Assembly: GCA_965369945.1 (NCBI GenBank)
Contig: CBDUST010000090.1
Span: 1-14,120 of the forward strand
Direction: 5' to 3'
DNA from: JADFNO01 sp965369945
Lineage (GTDB): Bacteria > Planctomycetota > Phycisphaerae > Phycisphaerales > SM1A02
Length of the DNA stretch: 14,120 nucleotides
Position 1 is the stretch's first letter. Each line of letters starts with the position of its first letter. This document shows positions 13,909 to 14,120 of this stretch, piece by piece. The translations under genes were made by a program, and so were the position numbers. The notes below the pieces were generated by a model. That model did no database searches and had not been told where the DNA came from. It was given only the letters and a program-made list of their open reading frames with translations.

Positions 13909-14120
13909 TCAATCGAACGGATCGGCGCCGGGGCAGCCGGAGTCGCCGACGCAGAAGCATTGGTTGCAGTCGAACAAGTAATGCTCCATCCAGCAATAGT
14001 AATTGTCCTTCTTGGCTTGGGTGCTTCCAGAGTCGGTCATCACATCGACGAAGTCGTCCCAATCGTCCTCGGTCAGACAGGCATCGTCCAGTTCTTCTTC
14101 CAACGACAGCACTGTGGCTG
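13909..14120 (-). CDS. C-terminal part of a Cys-containing protein, cut by the window edge
   Basis: The reading frame is open to the right edge, so the true start probably lies outside; a GTG at 14112 is possible but has no reason to be preferred. The visible 69 residues are acidic at first (SLEEELDDACLTEDDWDDF) and end in a Cys cluster: YYCWMEHYLFDCNQCFCVG then GCPGADPFD. Six Cys in all, including CxxCxC, suggest metal binding or disulfides. I do not recognise a family. Convergent with the exported-protein gene, with the large hairpin just beyond its stop. Confidence 0.5.
   Translation of the reverse strand, partial: ATVLSLEEELDDACLTEDDWDDFVDVMTDSGSTQAKKDNYYCWMEHYLFDCNQCFCVGDSGCPGADPFD

Overview
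The window looks like part of a chromosome of a Planctomycetota bacterium, possibly of the Phycisphaerae type. This is inferred from gene content and not from a marker gene: a MoxR/DUF58/vWA cluster with very large two-domain vWA membrane proteins, a Gln/Met-rich membrane protein in front of it, GC-rich coding DNA, and spacers full of GC-rich stem-loops. No rRNA, tRNA, CRISPR array, transposase or phage gene was seen.

Layout. Seven genes lie head to tail on the minus strand and fill positions 110-12613. In transcription order they are: (1) a Gln/Met-rich coiled-coil membrane protein (12613-10892); (2) an ABC-type solute-binding lipoprotein (10914-9778); (3) a two-half ABC permease fused in frame to a six-bladed NHL propeller behind a lipobox (9788-7287); (4) a 994-residue membrane protein with two vWA-like domains and a GATase-like domain (7225-4241); (5) a MoxR AAA+ ATPase (4248-3205); (6) a DUF58 protein with a vWA-like motif (3021-2092); (7) a BatA-like vWA membrane protein (2095-110). 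Overlaps of 23, 11, 8 and 4 bp join 1-2, 2-3, 4-5 and 6-7. Only a 61-bp gap (3-4) and a 183-bp spacer with two stem-loops (5-6) interrupt the chain.

On the plus strand a divergent gene (12846-13637) encodes an exported coiled-coil protein of unknown function. The 208-bp region between its first possible start and gene 1 holds a three-fold 8-bp direct repeat spaced 10-11 bp. A minus-strand gene enters from the right edge (13909-14120), convergent with the exported gene. Between them lies a near-perfect 22-bp hairpin followed by five G5 runs.

How the genes may work together. MoxR ATPases are chaperone-like AAA+ proteins that work with vWA partners, and DUF58, BatA-like and large vWA proteins are their usual neighbours. 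The cluster probably encodes an envelope-associated MoxR/vWA machine. The unusual part is the import-type binding protein and permease translated in coupling with the membrane gene at the head of the operon. No ABC ATPase is present here, the binding protein lacks the Tyr-Tyr expected of ferric-iron binders, and the permease carries an extracytoplasmic NHL sensor- or scaffold-like domain. That combination is the best candidate for something undescribed.
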